A stretch of DNA of 15,498 bases, taken from contig JAJRPT010000073.1 of NCBI GenBank assembly GCA_024280675.1, positions 1 to 15,498 of the forward strand, written 5' to 3'. Origin of the DNA: Bacteroidota bacterium (GTDB lineage Bacteria > Bacteroidota > Ignavibacteria > Kapaibacteriales > UBA2268). Shown here piece by piece: positions 1 to 6,502 of the stretch. Made by a program: the position numbers and the translations under genes. The notes under the pieces are model-generated. The model did no database searches, was not told the DNA's origin, and worked only from the letters and a program-made list of their open reading frames with translations. Position 1 is the stretch's first letter; each line of letters starts with the position of its first letter.

Positions 1-1144
1 CTTGCTGGGATTTTCTTCGATACTAACTGGTTTGAACTTTCTTACGACAATTCATCGCCTTCGTGCTCCTGGGATGGGCATGTTTGATATGCCACTTTTC
101 ACTTGGACTCTTTATGCAACGGCGTGGATTCAAGTAATCGCAACTCCGGTTGTGGGTATAACCATTGTTCTTGTAATTTTAGAGCGAGCATTTGGTTTCG
201 GAATATTCGACCCTACATTGGGTGGGGATCCGGTATTATTCCAACACATGTTCTGGATTTACTCCCACCCCGCTGTCTACGTAATGGTATTGCCAGCATT
301 TGGGGTGATGAGCGATGTGATTGCCACATTTTCCCGTAGGCAAATATTTGGCTATAGAATAATGGTATATTCAACAATGGCAATAGTCTTGGTTGGATAT
401 TTTGTTTGGGCTCACCACATGTTTACCAGTGGAATGAGCGATACCGCACGCTATGTCTTTTCATTTGTAACAATGCTAGTTGGAGTACCGACTGGAGTGA
501 AAGTATTCAATTGGGTGGCGACTCTTTGGCGTGGTTCGATACGACTTGAGACTCCTATGGTTTTTGCTCTTGCTTCAATTTTCTTATTTGCTATTGGTGG
601 ATTGACAGGACTTACTCTTGGAGCACTTTCTACCGATGTTCATCTCCATGATACTTATTATGTAGTAGGCCACTTCCATTATGTGATTTTGGGTGGGATA
701 TTGAGTATGTTCTTGGGTGGATGCTATTACTGGTGGCCAAAGATGTTCGATAGGATGTATAATTCAAAAGTTGCAAACTGGGGTGTTTTAGGATATTTCA
801 TTGGAGTAAATCTTTTATATTTCCCAATGTTGATTATTGGATATTACGGAATGCCACGGAGATATTGGGATTATTTGCCAGAATACCAGACCTATCACAT
901 TTGGTCTACGGTTGGATCTTGGATATTAATAGCTTCAATCTTGCTTTTAATTGTTAATCTAGTGATGGCAATAAAAAGTGGCAAGACAAACACTGGTCGC
1001 AATCCTTGGGGAGCATTGACTCTTGAATGGACAACACCAAGTCCACCACCACTTCTTAATTTTGATTTCCCAATAGAAAGAGTTGAAGGCGGTCCTTACG
1101 ACTACCCTGACCATAGTGATGAAAAAACGGAGGAAAGACATTGA
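1..1144 (+). CDS. coxA: Cytochrome c oxidase subunit I, A2-type haem-copper oxidase (5'-truncated)
   Basis: Catalytic subunit of a terminal oxidase in the inner membrane; it reduces O2 to water at a haem a3-CuB centre and pumps protons. The window starts inside the gene, so the first helices (including one haem a ligand) are missing; about 381 codons remain. Numbering from the first codon here, CuB ligands are H89, H138 and H139 (in WAHHMFTSGM), the cross-linked Tyr is Y93, the K-channel Lys is K167 (GVPTGVKVFNW), and haem a3/haem a ligands are H224 and H226 in HDTYYVVGHFHY. The helix VI motif is YSHPAVY, so the Glu of A1 oxidases is replaced, as in the A2 subfamily. The stop overlaps the TTG start of subunit III (TTGA). 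The family is certain; the subtype follows from the motif. Confidence 0.97.
   Translation, partial: LLGFSSILTGLNFLTTIHRLRAPGMGMFDMPLFTWTLYATAWIQVIATPVVGITIVLVILERAFGFGIFDPTLGGDPVLFQHMFWIYSHPAVYVMVLPAFGVMSDVIATFSRRQIFGYRIMVYSTMAIVLVGYFVWAHHMFTSGMSDTARYVFSFVTMLVGVPTGVKVFNWVATLWRGSIRLETPMVFALASIFLFAIGGLTGLTLGALSTDVHLHDTYYVVGHFHYVILGGILSMFLGGCYYWWPKMFDRMYNSKVANWGVLGYFIGVNLLYFPMLIIGYYGMPRRYWDYLPEYQTYHIWSTVGSWILIASILLLIVNLVMAIKSGKTNTGRNPWGALTLEWTTPSPPPLLNFDFPIERVEGGPYDYPDHSDEKTEERH
1129..1133 (+). promoter_or_regulatory. Shine-Dalgarno site for coxC TTG start
   Basis: GGAGG lies seven bases before TTG at 1141, inside the last codons of coxA. It supports the TTG start, since no in-frame ATG follows until the first membrane helix (near 1270), and implies translational coupling to coxA through the TTGA overlap. 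Confidence 0.75.
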
Positions 1145-1827
1145 GTAAAATTATAGAAGCAAGGGGGGGGGCTAAGCTCCATTTAACTAGCTCTGCCGCT
1201 CATGGGCATGGCGATAACGACCAATTATTTGTACACGAATTCCGTGATGATCAAGGCTCGAAAGTAGGGATGTGGATATTCATTTTCACAGAAGCATTGC
1301 TTTTTGGAGGGCTTTTCTGCATGTACATGTATTACAGAAACATGTATGGCTTAGACTTCCATAACGCAGCACTTCGTCCCGATATTGCGGCTGGCACCAA
1401 TAACACATTGATACTTCTTACAAGCTCACTCACAATGGTGCTGGGTCTTGCGGCATTGCAGAAAGGACACAAAGCTGCTTCGGTTGTTTGGACATTTCTA
1501 ACGGTTGGATTCGGGTTTGGATTCTTGTATAATAAATATTTTGAATGGTCACACAAGATTGGCGATGGTATTTTTCCAGGAAGTGAAACTCTATCTCTTT
1601 TTCCACTGGGCGAGATTCAATTCTTTGGGCTGTATTATTTAATGACAGGTCTTCACACACTCCACGTAATTATCGGGATGGTAGTGCTGACTGTGTGTGC
1701 GGTCAAGATAATGTATAATTCAATTAATAAAGATAAGTATATAGTATTAGAGAATAGTGGACTTTATTGGCACCTTGTCGATTTGATTTGGATATTCCTA
1801 TTCCCATTATTTTATTTGTTACACTAA
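1141..1827 (+). CDS. coxC: Cytochrome c oxidase subunit III
   Basis: Integral membrane subunit that stabilises the oxidase core. The 228-residue product is the short form of the family, with five predicted helices at about 43-62, 88-107, 113-131, 159-190 and 207-227. Family signatures are visible: WIFIFTEALLFGG with conserved Glu E51, GLHTLHVIIGM at 170-180, and YWHLVDLIWIFLFPLFYL at the C-terminus. The start is TTG, chosen because of a GGAGG site seven bases upstream and the four-base overlap with coxA. An unusual run of nine G lies at codons 8-11 (1163-1171), in the poorly conserved N-terminal tail before helix 1; a slip there would abolish the protein. The gene is followed after 21 bp by subunit IV. 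Identification is secure. Confidence 0.95.
   Translation: MSKIIEARGGAKLHLTSSAAHGHGDNDQLFVHEFRDDQGSKVGMWIFIFTEALLFGGLFCMYMYYRNMYGLDFHNAALRPDIAAGTNNTLILLTSSLTMVLGLAALQKGHKAASVVWTFLTVGFGFGFLYNKYFEWSHKIGDGIFPGSETLSLFPLGEIQFFGLYYLMTGLHTLHVIIGMVVLTVCAVKIMYNSINKDKYIVLENSGLYWHLVDLIWIFLFPLFYLLH
1163..1171 (+). repeat. Homopolymeric G9 tract in coxC
   Basis: Nine consecutive G residues within codons 8-11 of coxC, in otherwise AT-rich DNA. A change of one or two bases would frameshift the gene. Whether it varies cannot be seen from one sequence. Confidence 0.95.
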
Positions 1828-1848
1828 TTTACCAAGTGAGGAAAATCA

Positions 1849-2175
1849 ATGTCTCATTCAGAAGAGTTGGCGGGTTCGAGTACTGCCCATGGTGAATCTA
1901 TCGGCTATCACGGACCAAGCTATGGTTTGTTCATTCTAATTTGGATAGCACTGGTTGGGCTTACTTCACTTACTGTGGGGATAGCAGGTATCGATTTGGG
2001 AGCCTACACGGTTTCGCTTGCATTACTGATAGCGTGCATAAAGTCTGGTTTAGTATTGGCTTACTTCATGCACTTTAAATTCGACACCCCTTTAATTAAA
2101 TTTCTTGTTGGTGGTTGTGGGGTTATTTTTACAGGTATAATCCTATTTCTAGGATTAGATATATTCTTTATTTGA
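1849..2175 (+). CDS. coxD: Cytochrome c oxidase subunit IV (bacterial, small)
   Basis: Small membrane subunit of the oxidase, of the bacterial subunit IV (COX4_pro/CtaF/CyoD-like) family. The 108 residues have a soluble, Ser/His-containing N-terminus of about 25 residues followed by three hydrophobic helices at roughly 26-46, 50-72 and 84-107. The central segment containing KSGLVLAYFMHFK matches the family's typical helix 2 end (K...YFMHL). A GAGG ribosome binding site lies seven bases before the ATG. The stop codon overlaps the ribosome binding site of subunit II, nine bases upstream of its ATG. Position between subunits III and II strongly supports the call; sequence alone would be weaker because the family is poorly conserved. 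Confidence 0.88.
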   Translation: MSHSEELAGSSTAHGESIGYHGPSYGLFILIWIALVGLTSLTVGIAGIDLGAYTVSLALLIACIKSGLVLAYFMHFKFDTPLIKFLVGGCGVIFTGIILFLGLDIFFI

Positions 2176-2184
2176 GGTAAAAAA

Positions 2185-2943
2185 ATGACAGAAGTAGTCT
2201 CTGGATATGCGAGTAGTGTAGATTTTGCAATGGCATACATTACTATAATAAGTATAGTAATGTTGCTCCTCATTACAATCGTAATGGTGGTTTTTGTAGT
2301 GAAGTATCACCACAAAAAACACCCAAATCCCAAACAAATCCATGGTAGTGCATTATTGGAAACAGTTTGGATTGCGATTCCAACCTTTGTAGTTATTTCT
2401 ATGTTTTATGTCGCATATGTAGATTATGCCGATATGAGGGAGACAACTGTGTACGACGAAGAGATTCACGTACATGTCAAAAGTTGGCAGTGGAATTGGA
2501 CCTATAAAAATGGCACATCTATTAGTTCAATAATAGTAAAAGACCTAGAAAAAGACAAGCCCACCGATTATTACATTCCTCTTGGAAAAACAATAAAATT
2601 CGTAATGAAAGGATTCGAGCCAGATTTCATACATAGCTTTTTCATTCCAGCATTTAGAATAAAAGAAGACATTGTCCCTGGGCGAACGACATATTTATTT
2701 GTCACACCAGAAAAAACCGGATCGTTCATCCTCACTTGTGCAGAGTATTGCGGTCTTTGGCATAGCCGAATGTATGCCAATGTTAATGTAGTTTCCCCAG
2801 AAGCATACGAGGCTTGGTTGCTAGAAAATGCACCGCCTAGCTCCGGGGAAGAACTTGCAGAGTCCGACGATCCCGAAGACGATATGTGGGGCGATGAAGA
2901 GGAATATGATGAAGGCGATGAAGGCCTATCAAGCGAAGAGTAA
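2185..2943 (+). CDS. coxB: Cytochrome c oxidase subunit II with CuA site and acidic tail
   Basis: Accepts electrons from cytochrome c at the binuclear CuA centre and passes them to subunit I. The 252-residue protein has two membrane helices (about 14-40 and 57-80) and a periplasmic cupredoxin domain. CuA ligands are all present: H150, C185, E187, C189, H193 and M196 (CAEYCGLWHSRM). The aromatic electron-entry patch is WQWNWTY at 101-107. There is no obvious cleavable signal peptide and no CxxCH, so it is not a caa3-type fusion. Residues 215-252 form a strongly acidic tail (mostly D/E), beyond the usual end of the family. Unusually, it is the last of the four oxidase genes rather than preceding coxA. 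Two adjacent stops (TAATAA) end it, followed directly by the 16-bp tandem repeat. Confidence 0.96.
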   Translation: MTEVVSGYASSVDFAMAYITIISIVMLLLITIVMVVFVVKYHHKKHPNPKQIHGSALLETVWIAIPTFVVISMFYVAYVDYADMRETTVYDEEIHVHVKSWQWNWTYKNGTSISSIIVKDLEKDKPTDYYIPLGKTIKFVMKGFEPDFIHSFFIPAFRIKEDIVPGRTTYLFVTPEKTGSFILTCAEYCGLWHSRMYANVNVVSPEAYEAWLLENAPPSSGEELAESDDPEDDMWGDEEEYDEGDEGLSSEE

Positions 2944-2946
2944 TAA

Positions 2947-3042
2947 GAAAGAGGCGGGAATAGAAAGAGACGGGAGTAGAAAGAGGCGGGAATAGAAAGA
3001 GACGGGAATAGAAAGAGGCGGGAATAGAAAGAGACGGGAAAA
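2947..3042 (+). repeat. 16-bp tandem repeat, six units, alternating two variants
   Basis: Six consecutive copies of GAAAGAGGCGGGAATA or GAAAGAGACGGGAATA fill the space between coxB and ctaB. The variants alternate strictly GGC/GAC/GGC/GAC/GGC/GAC, so the array is also three copies of a 32-bp unit. Unit 2 has GTA in place of ATA, and unit 6 ends AAAA. It decays into GA-rich sequence up to about 3070. The + strand is almost pure purine. It begins three bases after the coxB stop. Because 16 is not a multiple of three, it cannot encode a uniform peptide repeat. Confidence 0.95.
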
Positions 3043-3119
3043 GAAAGGGATAAAAAGAGAAAGAAAGAAATGGGTCTAAGCTGAAAAATTTATTAGCTAT
3101 TTGGCTAGAACTTTCAAAA

Positions 3120-3977
3120 ATGAGAATAACAGTTGCGGTAACTTTTACTTGTGCTGTGGGCTTTATTTTGGGAGGTGGGAGCGGGAGCGGGAGCAGTTCT
3201 TTAGATTATGTGATTATGATTTGGACGATTCTTGGGACTTTCCTGTGCAGTGCGGGTGCTTCCTCGCTCAATCATTATCAGGAGAGTGACTATGACGCAC
3301 TGATGACCAGGACTGCAAAAAGACCACTTGTGCTTTGGAAAAAAGGCTTGGGTGGTGTGAGTCCAAGGCATGCTTTGATTTTTGCACTTGTTTTGATTGC
3401 CCTTGGTCTTTGGATTTTGTTTGAATATGTAAATGAGATTGCGGTAACGCTTGCGATATTTAATGTTGTTCTTTATAATATAATTTATACACCGCTGAAA
3501 CGGAAATCTTCACTTGCAGTTCTACCAGGTGCGGTAGTGGGTGCTGTCCCACCAGTCATTGGCTGGGTCGGTGCGGGTGGTGAACTTTTTGCATTGCCGA
3601 TGCTTGGGCTGGCGACCTTTGTATTTATGTGGCAGATGCCTCATTTTTGGCTTTTGGCTCTGGTTTATGTAGATGATTACAAGGCGGGCGGATTTCCAAT
3701 GCTCACCCAAGAGCTGAGTCCAATGACATTGCAGATGATAATTTTTATTTGGATAGGGCTTATGGTGGTGTTTTCACTCGCATTTTCACTATTTGGAATA
3801 ATATTTTTCCCACACGCATCCATCGTGATATTTTTGTTGGCACTTTGGATTATTTGGAAAATAAGTGTGTTGTTGAGAAAAGAATTGAATGATAAGGAGC
3901 TGAAAAGATTGTTCCTTTGGGTTAATGAATTTGTACTTTTAGTTTTAATTGTTGTTTCTGTAGATAGATTAATTTAA
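3120..3977 (+). CDS. ctaB: Protoheme IX farnesyltransferase (haem O synthase)
   Basis: UbiA-family membrane prenyltransferase that adds farnesyl to haem B to make haem O, precursor of the haem A used by the upstream oxidase. Numbered from ATG 3120, conserved motifs are NHYQESDYDALMTRTAKRP (51-69), YTPLKRKS plus GAVVGAVPPVIGW (123-149) and WQMPHFWLLALVYVDDYKAGGFPM (171-194). These carry the diphosphate-binding Asp residues. From 3120 the protein is 285 residues, but the frame is open upstream to 3054 and the codons before the ATG read ...IWLELSK, matching the family's LxLTKxRI entry motif. The true N-terminus is therefore probably upstream, although no ATG, GTG or TTG is in frame there; CTG at 3081 is the best candidate. 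A GGGAGC triplicate (3177-3194) encodes an odd Gly-Ser run after helix 1. Confidence 0.93.
   Translation: MRITVAVTFTCAVGFILGGGSGSGSSSLDYVIMIWTILGTFLCSAGASSLNHYQESDYDALMTRTAKRPLVLWKKGLGGVSPRHALIFALVLIALGLWILFEYVNEIAVTLAIFNVVLYNIIYTPLKRKSSLAVLPGAVVGAVPPVIGWVGAGGELFALPMLGLATFVFMWQMPHFWLLALVYVDDYKAGGFPMLTQELSPMTLQMIIFIWIGLMVVFSLAFSLFGIIFFPHASIVIFLLALWIIWKISVLLRKELNDKELKRLFLWVNEFVLLVLIVVSVDRLI
3177..3194 (+). repeat. GGGAGC hexanucleotide repeat (x3) inside ctaB
   Basis: Three in-frame GGGAGC units encode GSGSGS in the loop after the first membrane helix of haem O synthase. Gain or loss of units would keep the frame, so it could vary in length without destroying the gene. Confidence 0.85.
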
Positions 3978-3996
3978 AAAAGCATAAGGCTAAGAA

Positions 3997-5358
3997 ATGG
4001 ATATTTTTGATAATCTTACCATAATTGTATCGGGTTCACATCTTGAAATGTTGAATACCCTACTAACTATTGCACAGTTTTTATTCACTGTGTTTACTGG
4101 CATTATGCTGGGTTCTTTGATGCTAAGCACAAGTTTCAAAAGGCAGTCATTCAAAAAAAGTAATGAAAGCAATTATCAATCCCGTATGTCATTGGAAATG
4201 ATGGACTTAATTACAAGTTCGCCAACAACATGGTTCGGATTTGGCTTAGTCCCGTTTCTAGCAATAATTGTTATATACATCCAACTTACAGCCGGAGCAG
4301 GAACGACTGCACCAGGCGTACTTTTGTTCGGCTTTCTCTTTTATAGCTTTGGATTATTGCTCGCCTATTTCTACAAAAACTCCAATAGATTCATCGAGTT
4401 CTATGATTTTGTAAAATCAAATGCCGATATGCCAAAAGAAGATTACAGGACTTCCAGTGCTGAGCAGTATAATAATCAAATGACTTCGATAAAATCAAAT
4501 ACTGGCTTTTGGGCAGTGTTTATGATGATTTTTGGCTTGTGGGCATTTGTAACCGGTACTCATATTGCAAGCGACCCAACACTTTGGAGCGATGCAACTA
4601 TTGTTAGCTTTTTCACTCTGGCAGTATTTTATAAAATGGTAAGCCTGCTGGCTGCCTCATTTGCCGTTGCCGCCGCTACTTTTTTATATCTCAAATTTCA
4701 CTGGGATGGTGGATTTGATTTTAAGGATGAGGGCTACAAGGCTTGGGCAAAGAATAAATCTGCTACAATCGCCGCAAGTTGCGTCTCAGTCTATATTATT
4801 TTCTATGGACTGTCGCTTTCGGTAATCCCTGAGGCTTCAAATTCTGCTTATGTTTATGGCGGTGCTGCCTTGGCTATTGTTTTTGCTTTTATTGCGACAA
4901 ATCTCTTTTATACTATTATTAAAACTAAAAAATCTTCCTACATTCGTTTTGCTTTCCCGCTTGTTATTGCGATGTTCTTGTTCATGGTTTGCTCTAATCA
5001 AAATGCCTTCGAGGTCTCGAACACTGACAATGTTGCAAGGATTGCAGGCGAGCATAAAGTGAAAATGGCTTCGTTATATTCAGAAGTCGAAGTAGTCGAA
5101 ATAGATGGCGAAGAAATTTACAAAATAAGATGTGCCGCTTGCCATAAATTCGACGAAAAGCAAGTAATGGCACCCTCATACAAAGATGTTCTCCCAAAAT
5201 ATGACTCCGACACCCAAGCTCTTATCGACTATATCTTAAACCCAAGTGCAGTAGATACAGAAAATTATCCAAGCGGAATGGCAAACCCAGCACTCAAAGG
5301 TCCAGAAGCAAAAGCAGTGGCTGAATATCTACAAGAAGAAATGAAAAAGTATAACTAA
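3997..5358 (+). CDS. Polytopic membrane protein with C-terminal cytochrome c domain
   Basis: A 453-residue protein with about eight hydrophobic segments (roughly 20-44, 80-99, 104-126, 169-189, 201-232, 256-276, 284-308 and 316-334) and a C-terminal periplasmic monohaem cytochrome c domain. The haem-binding CAACH is at 379-383, and M428 (in YPSGMANP) is the likely axial ligand. It lies 19 bp after ctaB with an AAGG ribosome binding site and is the last gene before a terminator, so it belongs to the oxidase operon. Inference: it donates electrons to the CuA site, or is a quinol-oxidising or bd-like module carrying its own cytochrome c. The N-terminal helices resemble cytochrome bd subunit I only loosely, and I cannot place them in a named family. 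The cytochrome c domain is certain, the membrane part uncharacterised. Confidence 0.9.
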   Translation: MDIFDNLTIIVSGSHLEMLNTLLTIAQFLFTVFTGIMLGSLMLSTSFKRQSFKKSNESNYQSRMSLEMMDLITSSPTTWFGFGLVPFLAIIVIYIQLTAGAGTTAPGVLLFGFLFYSFGLLLAYFYKNSNRFIEFYDFVKSNADMPKEDYRTSSAEQYNNQMTSIKSNTGFWAVFMMIFGLWAFVTGTHIASDPTLWSDATIVSFFTLAVFYKMVSLLAASFAVAAATFLYLKFHWDGGFDFKDEGYKAWAKNKSATIAASCVSVYIIFYGLSLSVIPEASNSAYVYGGAALAIVFAFIATNLFYTIIKTKKSSYIRFAFPLVIAMFLFMVCSNQNAFEVSNTDNVARIAGEHKVKMASLYSEVEVVEIDGEEIYKIRCAACHKFDEKQVMAPSYKDVLPKYDSDTQALIDYILNPSAVDTENYPSGMANPALKGPEAKAVAEYLQEEMKKYN

Positions 5359-5397
5359 TCGCTCGCTTTACTGGGTTTAGAAATAAAATATTTTAGG

Positions 5398-5439
5398 AAA
5401 ATGTTCTGCTTTTGTAAAAAATGCCAGAACATTTTTTTT
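5398..5439 (+). terminator. Rho-independent terminator of the oxidase operon
   Basis: An 11-bp perfect stem (AAAATGTTCTG at 5398-5408 pairing with CAGAACATTTT at 5425-5435), a 16-base loop and a run of eight T (5432-5439), 40 bp after the cytochrome c gene. The stem is AT-rich but geometry and position fit an intrinsic terminator. Confidence 0.8.
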
Positions 5440-5644
5440 GAGCTGAAATTATATGAACAAATTACCAGATGGAAACAGCAGATTATCAGCAAAAACACAC
5501 TTCGTGTGCTTTGACGTTCTGTCATTCTGGCAATCTCACATTCTTTTTTGATTGGAATTGAAATTTGGCATGGATTTTTCGTTTTAAATTTACCCGCCAT
5601 AATTTTTATAAAATGTACAATATTGTCCAAAAGGAAAGAATAAA
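5440..5644. other. Intergenic region, no gene recognised
   Basis: About 200 bp between the terminator and the lipoprotein gene. It has a small hairpin, CACAC-TTC-GTGTG (about 5494-5506), and a stretch around 5513-5550 (GACGTTCTGTCATTCTGGCA) that looks like a decayed dispersed extragenic repeat; no second copy is in the window. The part next to the gene has an AAGGAAAG ribosome binding site (5631-5638) and a possible TATAAA -10 (5607-5612) without a convincing -35. Confidence 0.5.
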
Positions 5645-6493
5645 ATGATGAAACAAATAATTTTAATCGCCATGATTCTTGGATTATTCGCTTGTGAAGA
5701 ATCTGGGCAATCAATTATCAATCAAGATACAGTTATTTATAGCAGTAATAAAATTTTCAGAGATGGATCAAATTTTCTAGAAGATAAAATTCTATTGGGC
5801 GATCTTTCATTATCGTCAATTTCATTTTTTGATGGGATTGATTCGAAATTTGATCAATATAGAGGCACCACTGAAATCTGGGCCGATAGCTTACATACAA
5901 TTACTGTTAATGCAGGCGATGTGATTATTGGTGGGACGGGTCCACTTTCTGCAATAATGACTTCAGATACTAATTTTCAGGGCTATTTAACAGATGATTA
6001 TAATGGATTTACACCGCCTTATGATTTGAATTTTGGAACAACTCAAAGATGGTACATCGAAGGAAATAGTGGGGCTGGTATCTCTGAAGTTGATGTAAGT
6101 CTTTATATACCAAAGCTATTTGAAATCACCTCTGGGCTGGATGGGGAATATGGAATAAATAATTCAGTAGATAGAAGTGCAGATTGGACAATTACTTGGG
6201 ATGCTGATTACAATAATCCAAATGGAAAAGTTGCAATTATATTTTTCTATAGTAAAGGAAATTCTAGAGCATTAGAACGTCTAAATCTTCCAGAAACAAT
6301 CGAATCACATCAAATTTTAGTTGATGATACTGGCTCATACACTTTCCCAAGCTCATTCCTATTGAACTGGCCAAAAGGTGCATTCTTCGACTTGACAATG
6401 GGTCGTGGGAAATACGACATTGTAGAAAAGCCAGAGGGATTTTATAGATTTTCAACAATTACAATCACGAACGCCCGTTTGATTATGGACTAA
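5645..6493 (+). CDS. Putative lipoprotein of unknown function
   Basis: I do not recognise this 282-residue protein. It starts with a lipoprotein signal peptide: MMKQ, a hydrophobic stretch and a lipobox ending GLFAC, so C17 would be lipidated. The mature part is acidic, rich in Asn, Asp, Gly, Ser and aromatic residues, has no further Cys and no internal repeats, and looks beta-rich, as in secreted or surface proteins of Bacteroidota-like bacteria. ATG 5645 is followed at once by another ATG; an AAGGAAAG site lies upstream. It is a single gene: a terminator precedes it and the next gene is convergent, with nine bases between stop codons. Export to the periplasm or outer membrane is inferred from the signal only. 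Confidence 0.85.
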   Translation: MMKQIILIAMILGLFACEESGQSIINQDTVIYSSNKIFRDGSNFLEDKILLGDLSLSSISFFDGIDSKFDQYRGTTEIWADSLHTITVNAGDVIIGGTGPLSAIMTSDTNFQGYLTDDYNGFTPPYDLNFGTTQRWYIEGNSGAGISEVDVSLYIPKLFEITSGLDGEYGINNSVDRSADWTITWDADYNNPNGKVAIIFFYSKGNSRALERLNLPETIESHQILVDDTGSYTFPSSFLLNWPKGAFFDLTMGRGKYDIVEKPEGFYRFSTITITNARLIMD

Positions 6494-6502
6494 GTCGATG
6501 TT

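Noticed and set aside
2185..2943. caa3-type subunit II with fused cytochrome c
   Set aside because: There is no CxxCH after the CuA domain; the tail is acidic and short.
2947..3042. Possible CRISPR array or origin iterons
   Set aside because: Units are contiguous with no unique spacers, lack dyad symmetry, and no cas or replication gene is near.
3101..3289. 62-codon + strand open frame at the start of ctaB
   Set aside because: It lies in another frame of the conserved ctaB sequence, and its Arg/Glu/Cys-rich product has no features.
5355..5714. 119-codon open frame on the - strand over the intergenic region
   Set aside because: It overlaps the terminator and the start of the lipoprotein gene, has no ribosome binding site, and its Cys/Phe/Ser-rich translation looks random.
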